From Thuidium tamariscinum (Eukaryota > Streptophyta > Bryopsida > Hypnales > Thuidiaceae), in the NCBI GenBank assembly GCA_947034885.2, contig OX344751.2:13454001-13518000 (forward strand): a DNA stretch of 64,000 nt, written 5' to 3'. Under the pieces are notes generated by a model. The model was not told the origin of the DNA. It searched no databases and worked only from the letters and a program-made list of their open reading frames with translations. The translations under genes were made by a program, and so were the position numbers. This document shows, piece by piece, positions 24,650 to 36,157 of this stretch. Numbering within the stretch: the stretch's first letter is position 1; each line of letters begins with the position of its first letter.

Positions 24650-27600
24650 GAGGTGTGCGCATGTTTCATGAATCAAACCCAAGTGGAATTATAATTTTCT
24701 AATCAAAATTATAATTCTTGTGAATTTTTGAAGTGTGCAGCCCTAAATTACAAAAGTGTCCAAGACTAGGATCATGAACACCCTAATAACATCCCATAAC
24801 CACCTTTTTATGTCCCTATAAGCATCTAGGTATTCACCAATCACTTATAGCCACGTTGCCCTAAATGAAATACCCTAATCTTGTCAGATTTCTAGAAAGA
24901 ATTGGTTCATTTTTGGACAAATTTGCATGGTGGCATGAGTGGAAAAGGGACCAAATATAGGGTGATGGAAATGGGTTGCAAACAGAATTAGGCTAGTCTA
25001 CCATACTAGACACAAAAAAATGACATTAGGTTGCCCCACACTAATTTCTCAACATTTGACATTAGTCTATATAAATATTTTTAGTTATTGTACAAGAATG
25101 CATATTATTTTTGAATTAGGTGTAAGTTATTCTAATTAGGACTCATAAACTTTCATGTGCACGCGACATAGAATATATATTAGAAATACTAGCTTGTTGA
25201 TTTTTTCTTCTTTTTTTGAAACAAATGAAACGATACTTGTTGATTTTGACGACTTGTTGAAAGTAACTTTCTTGACATAAGGCAATCTAATTGTTAAGGC
25301 GTACAATCTCATTTTCCTATTTTGTGAAGCATACTTCATATTCTTGAAGTACAAAGCACTTGGGATTTAAAAGCGTCCAATCTTAAAATGTGTTTTTTTC
25401 TTGCGATGTACAATATAATTGGTATATTTTTTTGGTAAGTAGAATTATCAATGCATCATAGTTTATACAATGAAGCTTACCAAATTTCAATTTCAAAAAA
25501 TTAAAATTCCATGTTCATAATATTCCAAATTATTTTATTGAGAATAGTTGGTGAATGATGAGTTTTTTTAAAATTTGATTCCATAGAAATGTAGGGAACA
25601 TCCATATGCACCTCTTCCCTTTAACAAGCATTTCTAGAAACATTTTACAATTCCTTTTGTAGAGATTTTCATTTGAAGTGTCATATGACCAAAATTTTAT
25701 AAAATAGATATCTTTTGCCCAATCAAAGTTAGGGGTTAGTGTTAGGGTTTTAGGATTTTAGGGTTTAGGGTACATTCTTCCATTGAAAGGTTGCTATTAT
25801 CTAAGCATAGGTCTAGAATTATGAGCCACAAGCCTAAAGACTATCATCTATGTTGTAGATGTCTATATGTATATAGGAAATTTATTTGATTATAATGTCA
25901 CTATTAATAAACTACATTAATCTATGTTGTTGTAAAGTAAACTATAGTAGGCTCTTCCTCCAAATCACTCATGATTTAAAACCACCATCTTTAGACTTTA
26001 AATATTTCCAAAATCAATTATGTACCTAGGTGGAAAAAACACTTTTAAAACCCAATTTTCACCCTTAAAAACTTTTGCATGTTGTATCCAACTGAATGTC
26101 GCATTCTTTGGTGCATTGAAACTTCTTTTCACTTGCCAACAAGACAACATGAAAATTTGATCAAATTAATAATAGTAGTTAGACACAATTCCAATTTGTG
26201 GTGGTTTTGCATATACCCACTTTACCCTATTCCAAACCAAATGGGAATGAGTCCATTATGGGCTAAATTACGTTAGTGGTGTACGTTCAAGTTCTAAAAT
26301 GTACACTTCTAAGAGCTCGCATTGCCACCAATTTTATTTAAAGTTCTTGGCAATGGCATATAGTGCTTAATGTGCTTATTTCTTCAAAAGGGTCTATATA
26401 TTTACCATATTATGGCACAATTTTTTTATTCCTCTACTCATATTTACTTTTGCTTGTCAAAAGAGGGATTTTCTAAAGATTAATATTACCTTCATGCTAA
26501 GTTTGTCAACATAGATTGTGGCCAAAGTGGATGTTGATGTGAATGTGATGGAGGGCTCTTGGGGATGAGAAAAAAGAGTATACTAATTTGAAGCTAGAGA
26601 GAAGCAGTTATGTTGTACTTTTTTGTACATACACTTTTTCTATTCATCACATTGATCAAGCAACTAAATATAAAAGACAAACTCTATTTCATTTTGGAAG
26701 ATACAATTGTTACATGCCCATAACAAGTTTTAAAATATGTTTTGAATTTTTTTTAATTACAAAGAATTTTTGAAGAAAAATAATAATTAAAATTAAAATC
26801 AAAAGTCAAAAACCTCTTCTTAATGTATAACCTCCAAGTATGTGATGACACTTTGGAACCAATTGTTCACAATGCACACCTTATACTTTTAATGGAAAAA
26901 TAAAGTCCTACACAAATAATAGTGAAAAGAAAACCTTATTCTAATCTATAACTTCCAAGTATGTTGTGATGCTTTTGAATCAATTGGACTCAATGCATGC
27001 CTCATATTCTTGTAAAATAAAAATAAAAATCCTATAAATATTAATACATGCATGTATATGTAATAGACATATATAATATACGAGATAAATCTTTTACTTT
27101 GAATCTCTTAATAATGTATTCATGTGGGCCCTAAATTGATTCAAAACTCATCACAAAGCACCATGATGGCATTTCTATGTGACTTGGTGTCTCAATCGTG
27201 ATTGACAAATGATAGTCAATCTAATTTTAGTGGGTTGTTGGTGAAGAGAGGTAGGTGGCTATGGCACCACCTCATTTAACAAGGCATAATCTTACATGCG
27301 ACTTATTGGTGCCATGGTCATTTAGGAAGCAATTGGTAACAATGCTCTAAAATAGCTTAAAACATCATTACTCTTGGATCTTCAAGTAGGGGCACTAAAG
27401 GGATTTTGGTATAGGATATTTGTGCATCCTAGCTTATGCGGCCCTACATTGCCCTATGCCAAGCACAACTTACCCCCAAAATTAGACCTACACCTCAATG
27501 ACTAGTTCTCTTTTATAAGGGCAAGTTGGAGAGATATTATAGGGTGCTTGCTTCACGACGCACGGCTGCTAGTATATGAGTATAGAAGTGTGAGCTTATA

Positions 27601-28050
27601 AGCCTCAAAGATGATGCATTTATAGTATAGGTGCTTATACTATAGAAACCTTTTATGATAATAGTATATTTATAATATAGGTACCTATATTATAGGTATT
27701 TTTACTATAAACACCTTCAAAGGTGGTAGTATATCTACTTATGTACATATTAGAAGCTCACATGCTTGCATATTCATGCTCACACACTAGCATCATTGCT
27801 TCATGATGTTGCCTAAGGGATATTTACTTTCCTTTTTTGAGTTGTCAGAATGTGGTTCATACCTCGAAAATGGACAAAAGGACATATAGACCATATAGAA
27901 CGACACACTAGTTCCTAGTGCTCTCTTCAAAATTTGAAGTGGATAGGCATTTTTAAGATGCTTAGTAAGTTTGCTAGGCGACAACAGATTTCCCCTAATA
28001 TGCTAAATCAATGTAAATGTGTCCTGTTGAAGTGTAGGCGTGGGGATGCT
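24650..28050. other. AT-rich intergenic DNA
   Basis: No gene seen. Notable items: degenerate telomere-like TTTAGGG/TTAGGG words at about 25728-25772; a fragment at about 26230-26300 resembling half of the palindrome at 29936-30068; and a repeated stretch (CCTCCAAGTATGTGATGAC at 26829, a diverged copy at about 26948). Confidence 0.5.
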
Positions 28051-28052
28051 CC

Positions 28053-28383
28053 TAAGGGAGGAGGTCCATAAAGTGTTCATCTAAGAGCTAAAATTGAATT
28101 TTGGAAAGGCGGAACTTCTTGAATATTTTTTAGTAAATTTTCCTTCAAAAACAAGTGGGATAGGCATCTAATCCAAGTTGTTTCATATTTTTTTGGAACT
28201 CTGTAGAATTAGTTAAGAAATTTTGAAGTCAAAATCGCATAAGGCTCTAAAATCGCCCACCTCCTCAAATGTATACTGCTTGTGCATTCTTGTAAAGATG
28301 AAAAAACAACATGCACAAACAATGTACATTTGAGATGGTGGATGGTTTTCAGAATATAATAGTTTTCAAACCTCCTTCCTTTA
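28053..28383. mobile_element. TAAGG-ended MITE (long subfamily), copy a
   Basis: Starts TAAGGGAGGAGGTCC and ends with the approximate reverse complement CCTCCTTCCTTTA. It shares its interior (AATTTTCCTTCAAAAACAAG, TTAGTTAAGAAATTTTGAAG) with the copies at 31470 and 34677. Non-coding. Confidence 0.7.
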
Positions 28384-28384
28384 G

Positions 28385-28715
28385 TTAAGGTAAAAAGCTT
28401 TTAAATGGAGTGGGTTCTAAAATGGTGCCCTACCTTAAATGCACAATATTTGTACATGTTGCTTTTTCATAGCCTTTAGCAATGTATTGATAGTGTACAT
28501 TTTAGCTAAGGCACCATTTTAGAGCCCTATGCTCTTTCAACTTAAAAATGTGATAACTAATTTCATAGAGCTCCCAAAAATACAAAATGACTTGGGTATG
28601 ATGTCAATTCCACTGGTCTTTCAAGGAAAAAATACTGAAAAATATTTCAAGATGTTTCACCTCCCCAAAATTCAGTTTCAGCCCTTAGATGAGCGATTAC
28701 TAAGCCTTCTACCTT
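28385..28715. mobile_element. TAAGG-ended MITE (long subfamily), copy d, inverted
   Basis: The reverse complement matches copies a-c, including GTTTCAGCCCTTAGATGAGC and a CTTCTACCTT end. It abuts copy a tail to tail. Confidence 0.65.
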
Positions 28716-28719
28716 CAAC

Positions 28720-29935
28720 CAATATAGGCTTGCTCCCATTTGGTCTGGAATGAGATACTTTACCTTGTATCGTTGCGTGAGTGTTACCTTAGATATGCTT
28801 AGATTTTGTTTTTTAAAATTAAAAAAAAGATGAAACAACTTTAAGGGCAAAACACCCATTCCCCCACTTGTTCCTTCCAGTGGACTATAGATTCACCCAA
28901 ATGCGTCAGTAGACTTCCCTTAATGTGTTCACCACATGTATGACTGTAATTTGCTGACACAACTGAAGGACACATAGGAAAATTTGGTTGACTGAGTGCT
29001 GATTTTTGCAGGGTTCAGTTTTGGGGGCACCTACAAGACGGTTCCACAAGTCTAGGGAGCCAACACTTTGAAAATTTGTAGAAATTACATACTGTATCCA
29101 AAAAAATCTATTTTTTTTTAATATTCATGATTTTCACTCGCTAGTACTAGAAAAATATCATTTTTAGAAAACGTTGCCTCCAACTATGCTGAATTCCTTA
29201 TTTGGACGGTTTTGGGTGTTTCTACTGTAGCTTTGGTTTTGGATGATGAATCACTCCTGTTGCGGAATTCTTCTCCTCCCGGTTGGTCGTGATTCTTCGC
29301 TGGTCTTTGACGTGCGCCAGAGCGACATCAATGCCCCCTCCCTCCAGGTGACAAACTGGATCGGCTACTGTAGCAGTTCATGACTTCACTCGCGCAGGAC
29401 CGAGATACGGAGTACTCAAAAGCAAGTAAGTTCCTGTATTGCAGCATTGCACCAACCAATTTTTATACAGAGGAATTTGCTCTTTCCTGCAGTAAAGGCC
29501 TCCTTTATTTGTGTCAAAAATAAAGAAAATAAAGAAAAAAATAAATAAAAATAAATAAAAAAGAGAGAGGAAGTACTAGTGTGCCCTATGCCTTTGCCAC
29601 AATCATTGGCATGTCCGACACCATGGTTAAGCCTTCCTTAATTACCATATATAAAAGTAATTTTCTAATTTTTGGGATTCCTATACCTTTGAAATTCAAT
29701 AACCTTCAAAATCATACATTCAAATAACTTGAAAACAAAGCCCATGCACTCTATCCTTGCCTAGGGCTTTCTCATGGTCCAAGAGATCCCAGCATATGAA
29801 ACAATCAAAACAAAATAAACCACCTATCTTAGGTGAAGTATGGATTAGTTTTTGAAGAGAATATTCCATTCACTCTTGAGCTTTCATTTCATTTCATTTT
29901 ATAGTAGTCTAAACTCTAGAGTAGCGTGAACTACC
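28720..29935. other. Intergenic DNA, no gene seen
   Basis: Mixed composition. A GC-richer patch at 29200-29420 (with CTACTGTAGC words at 29219 and 29363) looks like an element fragment, but I could not find its ends. An A-rich low-complexity run lies at about 29515-29570. Confidence 0.45.
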
Positions 29936-30068
29936 CCCATTACAAAAAAATGGGAGCAGACTCATTGTGGGTCAGATTTAAGTAGTGGTGTACATTCAAG
30001 TTTTTAAATGTACACCACCAGTACAATTTGACCCACAATGGGTCTGCTCCCATTTGATCTGTAATGGG
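29936..30068. repeat. 133 bp palindrome
   Basis: The left arm ATGGGAGCAGACTCATTGTG pairs with CACAATGGGTCTGCTCCCAT, and the flanking CCATTAC pairs with GTAATGG. The loop is about 10 bases. Related half-copies lie near 26230 and 28720. Confidence 0.85.
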
Positions 30069-30139
30069 ATGATTTACCTTAGTTTTCTTTTGGAGCTCTT
30101 CACATATGAATCGTGAACCTTCATGAGCCGGCTCTAAAT

Positions 30140-30410
30140 TAAGGTAGGTACACCCAAAATGGCACCTGACCTTAAAGTGCCCTCTACAACGTGCATACAT
30201 TTTCAAAATCAGTCATGTACCCAGACTGTAGATGGTGCTTTCAGAAACACACTTTGACTGTTAATAACTTTTGCATACGGTATCCAAATCCACTGTTCTT
30301 TGGTGCGTTGGAACATGCTTTCACTCACCAACAAGACTGTAAAAAAGTTCTGAACAACATAACAACAGGAACTAGGCTCAGTATGAAAAACTGGCGCTTT
30401 TGGGTGTACC
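30140..30410. mobile_element. TAAGGTAGGTACACCC MITE, copy 1
   Basis: The left end TAAGGTAGGTACACCCAAAA pairs with the right end TTTTGGGTGTACC. The interior is non-coding. Copy 2 follows head to tail with no spacer. Confidence 0.85.
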
Positions 30411-30686
30411 TAAGGTAGGTACACCCAAAATGGCTCCTGACCTTAAAGCGCTCTGTACAACGTGCATAAATTTTCAAAAACAGTCATGTACCCAGACTGT
30501 AGATGGCGCTTTCAGAAACACACTTTAACTGTTAATAACTTTTGCATACGGTATCCAAATCCACTGTTCTTTGGTGCGTTGGAACATGCTTTCACTCACC
30601 AACAAGACTGTAAAAAAATTTGAACAACATAATAACAGGAACTAGGCACAGTAGAGAAACTGGCGCTTTTGGGTGTACCTACCTTA
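30411..30686. mobile_element. TAAGGTAGGTACACCC MITE, copy 2
   Basis: Nearly identical to copy 1 and directly joined to it. The right end GGGTGTACCTACCTTA is complete, giving a 16 bp inverted repeat with its left end. Confidence 0.85.
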
Positions 30687-30840
30687 CCTTGTTTGGTGAT
30701 GAAACTGGCTCATCAAGGCTGCCTGCCTTCAGTTGTACTTTTTTCTCTGCAATGAAATTTCGTTTTTCATTTGTTTACAACAACAACTGGCTCATCAATG
30801 TGGATGTGAGTTTGGCTCATTCCATTCAGTTGGGGGAGGT

Positions 30841-31115
30841 AAAGTAGGTACACCCAAAAGCGCCACTTATTCATACTGTGCCTCGTTGCTGTTATTATCT
30901 AGTTCAGATTTTTATGCAGTCTTGTTGGCAAGTGAAAGCATGTTCCAACGCACCAAAGACGCAGGATTTGGATACCGTATGCAGAAGTTATTAACGGTCA
31001 AAGTCTGTTTGTGAAAGCGCCATCTACAGCCTGTGAACATGACTGATTTTGAAAATGTATGTGCACTGTAGATGGTGCTTTTAGGAACAGGGCGCTTTTG
31101 GGTGTACCTACCTTA
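30841..31115. mobile_element. TAAGGTAGGTACACCC MITE, copy 3, inverted
   Basis: Same family in reverse orientation: interior words such as GAAAGCATGTTCCAACGCAC match copies 1 and 2 on the other strand. The ends GTAGGTACACCCAAAAGCGC and GCGCTTTTGGGTGTACCTAC are inverted repeats. Confidence 0.85.
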
Positions 31116-31469
31116 CTATCTTTAAACTTATAGTGCAAAAGGTCTGTTGACCAGGGATTTATCCATGCATTGGATAGAAAATAAAACATTTGTACATATC
31201 ACATGCTCATAATTTTATTTTCATCCACAATCTAGCGAATTCATCCAAGTTTTTTACAAGTGATACAGGCATGCTTTTATGATGTTTTCTATCCAATATG
31301 TGGATGAATATCGCCACTTCCATTGGGCACTTCGTTGATTAAAAAAAAATGCAGTATTTTCCATCTGCATGGGGGAATGCAGAATGATTCCCAGCCCGAG
31401 GAAATATCTGGAGGTGGACTGACAGTTGGCTGCACACTGGCACCCTTGCCTCTTCTTCAAAGCTGTAGC

Positions 31470-32756
31470 TAAGGGAGAAGGTCCTATAATGGACCATCTA
31501 AGGGCTGAAACTGAATTTTAGGGAGGTAAAACTTCTAGAAATATTTTTCAGCAAATTTTCCTTGAAAGACAAGTAGAATTGACATCTAATACAATTTGTT
31601 TCATATTTTTTGGAGCTTTACGGAATTAGTTATCAAATTTTGAAGTTGAAGTGGCATAGGGTCCTAAAATGGAGCATTGCTTAAAATGTACACAGTTTTT
31701 ACACCACTGAAGACTATGAAAAATAAACATGTACAAACTATCTTCATTTAAGATAGGGCTCCATTTTAATGCCCGCTCCATTTAACCCCTAAAGCCCTGA
31801 ACAACGTTTTTTGAGATTATAAATTTTTTGGGCATCTCACTACGGATGGAGTTTTTATTTTTTTTCTTTGAAATTTTGACACAATGTGTGCCCAAGGAGT
31901 AGCTTTAAGGCCCGATAATTTTCATAACTTTTGACTTCACGGTTAAAAAGTTATGGCACGATATGTTGTTTTCTTTACTCGGTGGGCATCCCGGGCAGCT
32001 GAAAAAACTTCTTCAAAAAAACTTCTTTTTCAAAAGTGAAATTTCAAATTGGTTCTTTCGGTTTATATAGACGTGGGAAGATTTGAATCAATCCATTCCA
32101 ATCAATGAGTCAAAAGTTATGAAGATTTTGAATTTGGGGTAGTTTGCAGCCAGTTACAGAATCTCTACAGTACAAAAAAAGTTTGAAATTCTTCATTTAA
32201 TTCAATTTTTCATATTTTTGAAAAAAAATAAAAACAAAAGGTGTAGATTGTTTATTACAACATTTTAACCATTGGGATTGAAAATTTTCAATTCCATAAA
32301 TAAAATGTTCACAATTTAGTATTTTGGCTCATTTTTTACTTCTTTCTACTTACTTATTTTTTCCTATATGTTGTACAATTCCAAATGGTTTGAAATTTTT
32401 TGAGAATGTAGCCAACTTGCATTGAAGTATGAATTCAAAGAGTAACCACCATGTTGAATTTTTTTCCACACAAATGTGCCCTTGTGAAGTGCAGTTGCCC
32501 AAATTTTTGCAAGGATAAAAAAACAATTTTTGTCAATTCAAATGCCGCTTAATATATCTTGCAATCTACACTGTGAAAATTTCTAAAAAAATTTCCGCAT
32601 GCTCACAAACCACCTTACTACAAGATCCTATGGTTACATGAGTCAAAAATCTGTTTTAAAAAAAGAAATTGCACTTGTATTAGAAATGGTAGTTTTGGAG
32701 CATTTTTGGTGAAAACATAGTCAAAAGCCTTTAGGGGTTAAGGACCTCCTACCTTA
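31470..32756. mobile_element. TAAGG-ended MITE (long subfamily), copy b, split by a TTAA element
   Basis: The left part is 31470-31781 and the right tip resumes after 32741 with GGACCTCCTACCTTA. With E3 removed, the right tip matches the inverted left tip of copy c (34677) without a gap. Confidence 0.8.
31782..32741. mobile_element. TTAA/CCCCTAAAG element E3 (960 bp), nested
   Basis: The left end is TTAACCCCTAAAGCCCTG and the right end, reverse-complemented, TTAACCCCTAAAGGCTTTTG. It is inserted in the tip of a MITE whose intact copy has one TTAA at this point, so TTAA was duplicated on insertion. The interior matches E2 in the same orientation. Non-coding. Confidence 0.88.
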
Positions 32757-34676
32757 AGGCAAGCTAAGCTTAACCCTAGTCATCAGTCCAGTGTGGTGTT
32801 CATCACCGAGGTTTTCATCAAAACTTGGGTGCCCTATAGGATAAAGGGTTGATGAAATTTTTTTGGAGAGATTTTTTTGAGAAAGAGAAGTGAAGAGTGA
32901 TTCTGAGGCAGGTGAAATCATAGTTTTTTTACTCTTATAGAATTAGTTATGATTTTTTGAACATGGAGCACCATAGATTGCCAAACTTGCTTATAGACTA
33001 GGTTTGTGATGAATTCTATTCAACTTGTGAATAAAGCATGTGAGTTGAAAATCTAATTACAAACATGGTGGGAATGATGCTCCATAAGTCTTCAATGTGT
33101 GCATTGTGTTCTTATAATGGAGGAAAATGGTAGTAAAAAGAGTGCATTCATATTTATTTGTAAAAAAAAGACCACAATACCAATTTGCTCTTACTAAAGA
33201 CTAACACGTTTTCTAAGCTAAGTGTTAGAACTCTGGAATCTTTCTATTTTATGACATTTGAATAATATAAAACTATACATCTTCATCCTAATAAGTAATT
33301 ACTCTAAAAAAGAGTTCTAAACACCTCCATTAAGTGCACTTGACTATGCAATAAACTTCAATTAAGGTTGATTTTACACACTTTCTAGTCACCTATTTCA
33401 CCTCCTAACTATTCAAAAACCATGTATGAAGGACAATACTTTCTTTGAAGAAATTTTTTTATTTTTAGAAGTACAAGAAAACTAAAAATTGATTTAAAAA
33501 AAATTAAAATTAGTAAAATATAATGTAGTAGTCTTTTAACCATGTCAAATTGTGTACACAGTAGTGTTCCCAAAGTTCCTACAATCTGCAGTCTTTTAAA
33601 TGCCCCCAAAACATCTTATGGTGTTTTTGTAATTGATTTTTGTTGAAAACAAGTATATTTCTTTGACATTATCTGGTACAAAATTCACAAAGTGTGATCA
33701 TATAGATTGAAAGATACTAGCATTCAAAGTTGAAAAATAAAGCTTTTTAAAATGTTGGCTTGCAATTTTAGATGACTTCAACTATCATTTGTCAAAAAAA
33801 TTTGCACTAATGAATTTATATTTAATTCTTCTTATGTTGAAGAATCAAGTCAAGAGTCTGGAATTTTTTTTCAAAAAACACTCACTTGATTTTCAATTTT
33901 TGAAAAATTGTTAAGAAGAAGTAGGTCCAAGATTGAACAAAAAACAAAATCATTAATAATTCTAAGTTGGTATTGAAATCCAAAAATCCCAATAGTGAGA
34001 TTGTTCTAGCAAGCATACTTAACCTTGTCCAACATTTTTTTAAAATATGAAAAATGCATTCAAAAATGAAATCTATAAGTTATTTTCAAGAAGATGCTCC
34101 AACTACCTGAAAAATAGGATTGTCCATGACTTTCACATAACAAATCCAAATGGAATGAATTAAAGCTTCCTATGTGTATAAAATTACAATCTACAAGAAT
34201 TTATTTTTTTTAGATTTTTGAATTTTTTTTAGGTGAAGAAGTTTCTACTTGCTTTACAAGAAAAAAGGACTTTTGTGCCATAACTTTTGCTCTCAGGTCT
34301 TCATTGAAATAAAAATTATATTCCCACAAAGCTTATATGTTTCTCTATCTTTACAAAAAATTAAAAAAAATCTTGATAAATATTGGGGCCGAAAGGGCTT
34401 GCTTGAAATCCATTTTGTCCCTTGAAGGCACAATGGGACTTTAGGGGTTATTATTAAAATATTTCAACTTTTATAGGATCTTGTTAGCAATTGAAAGAGG
34501 ATTTTAATTATTCTATTTAGCATGTATTAATGGACCACGAATGAATTATCTATGAATTTTTAAATTGTTGAAACAAGTGTACCAAATCAACTCCAAATTT
34601 AAGTTCATGTTCATGGATGTACATGTTTTAAGCAAGAATTCATGGGTGCTCGCTTTGCAACCAAGTTATAACTCCA
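32757..34676. other. AT-rich intergenic DNA with a decayed TTAA-element end
   Basis: No gene. ACTTTAGGGGTTA at about 34438 resembles the right end of the TTAA family, but I found no partner to its left. Probably a truncated copy. Confidence 0.5.
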
Positions 34677-35008
34677 TAAGGTAGGAGGTCCTTAAATGGA
34701 GCATGTAAGGATTGGAACTAAAATTTGGGGGATTAATTCATCTTAAAAAAAATTTCAATAAATTTTCCTTCAAAGACATGTGGAATTGACATCTAATCTA
34801 AATCGTTTCATATTTTTGGAAGCTTTATGAAATTAGTTATAAAATTTTGAAGTTGAAGTGGCAAGAGAGCTCTAAAATGAAGCACCTACTAAAATATACA
34901 CATTTTATACAGTGTTAAAGCTATGAAAAAAAAACATGTACAAATAACATACATTGAAGGAGGTGCTCGCTTTTAGAACCTGCTCGCTTTTTAGAACCTC
35001 CTACTTTA
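34677..35008. mobile_element. TAAGG-ended MITE (long subfamily), copy c
   Basis: Left end TAAGGTAGGAGGTCCTTAAA; right end AGAACCTCCTACTTTA. This intact copy supplies the empty site for E3. Confidence 0.75.
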
Positions 35009-36157
35009 TACATACTATTGAAAATGGAGAGATGAGAATTTGAGAATTATCACTTAGGTTTGACATCGTGTTCTTTGTTGAAATTTGGAATGAATAGATC
35101 CAAGGATTTTCTTGGATTTTAGGGTTTAGGAATCGAGAGAATGACCGACTCTCTTTCAAGAAGCAAATCTGCAACTTTCATCAAAATGGTGTACGTCAAC
35201 TTCTACTGGCACTGAAATTACGTTCGGGAATTTGAGGTCCTGATTGCGGTGGAAGCATGATTGCAATGAAAATCAATTAGGGTTTCGAAGACGTAAACCT
35301 CTGTTATTCAATTCCGCACGAACACATAGGGATTCATAGAGTGCACGGACTAAATGTTTGGCGAAGGCGTGAGGATTTGAATTCTTATCTGAGTCGGAAC
35401 TGTATTCTCTCTTCCTTCCCTCAACAGTCTGACGTTGTTGAACCGTAGGTAAGGATTAATTGTTAGGTGAACTTCAGTCAGAAAATGGCCTTTCATTTTC
35501 ATTTCCAGCGCGGATTATTTTCCATATTCTCCGGAAGTCCGTCGTAACTCGTAAGTAAAAGAATAATAGATTATGGGTTTCTCACTTGCTAGGGCAGATG
35601 ATCTGCAACAACACTTGCTCAATTGTCATTTGCTTCTCCATTTCCCGTTGGTGATTTGCATCCGGCAATCCACTTTCTTATCGGGATTTATGGCAAAAAA
35701 AAATGTCCCTCCTTGTTGGGGTGCGTCCTCCTCGTCGGACCATCTTAGCTCTGCCGCGGGTATTGCCCTACGCGGAATAGTCTACTTGCAGAAATCCGTC
35801 ACCGCAACTCAGATATGCAAGATGTAGCATATCGCCTCTTACCCTTTTGGTCGTCGGCATTCTGCTTCAGGAATCTATGGTCAGTGTAGGGATTGACACA
35901 GTTGAAATTAATTTGAACCGAAGTAGGCCAATGCGAGCTCCACACATGGGTACGAGTGTGAAGTTTTCTTCTTGTCATTATCGGTGTCACGGACTTGGAT
36001 CACGATCCTTCCTCTTCTTATCTTCTGGAAGAATCCTTCCTAACTTACTCTTATTCCAGCCGTAGGTATGGAAGGACATCTAAATGGAAAGCGCAAGTCT
36101 ATAACCGTATGAATTTTGAAGCGCGCACTCGGAACTCTTTTGATTTTCGGTGTGGGT
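35009..36157 (+). promoter_or_regulatory. Upstream region of the SAM-domain gene
   Basis: Composition rises from AT-rich to gene-like after about 35150. It should hold the promoter and leader. Short plus-strand open frames (such as 35573-35827) show no domain and probably belong to leader sequence. Confidence 0.35.

Noticed and set aside
17500..35000. Possible LTR retrotransposons in the long AT-rich stretch
   Set aside because: I saw no reverse transcriptase, integrase or protease motifs, no convincing long terminal repeats, and no primer-binding site.
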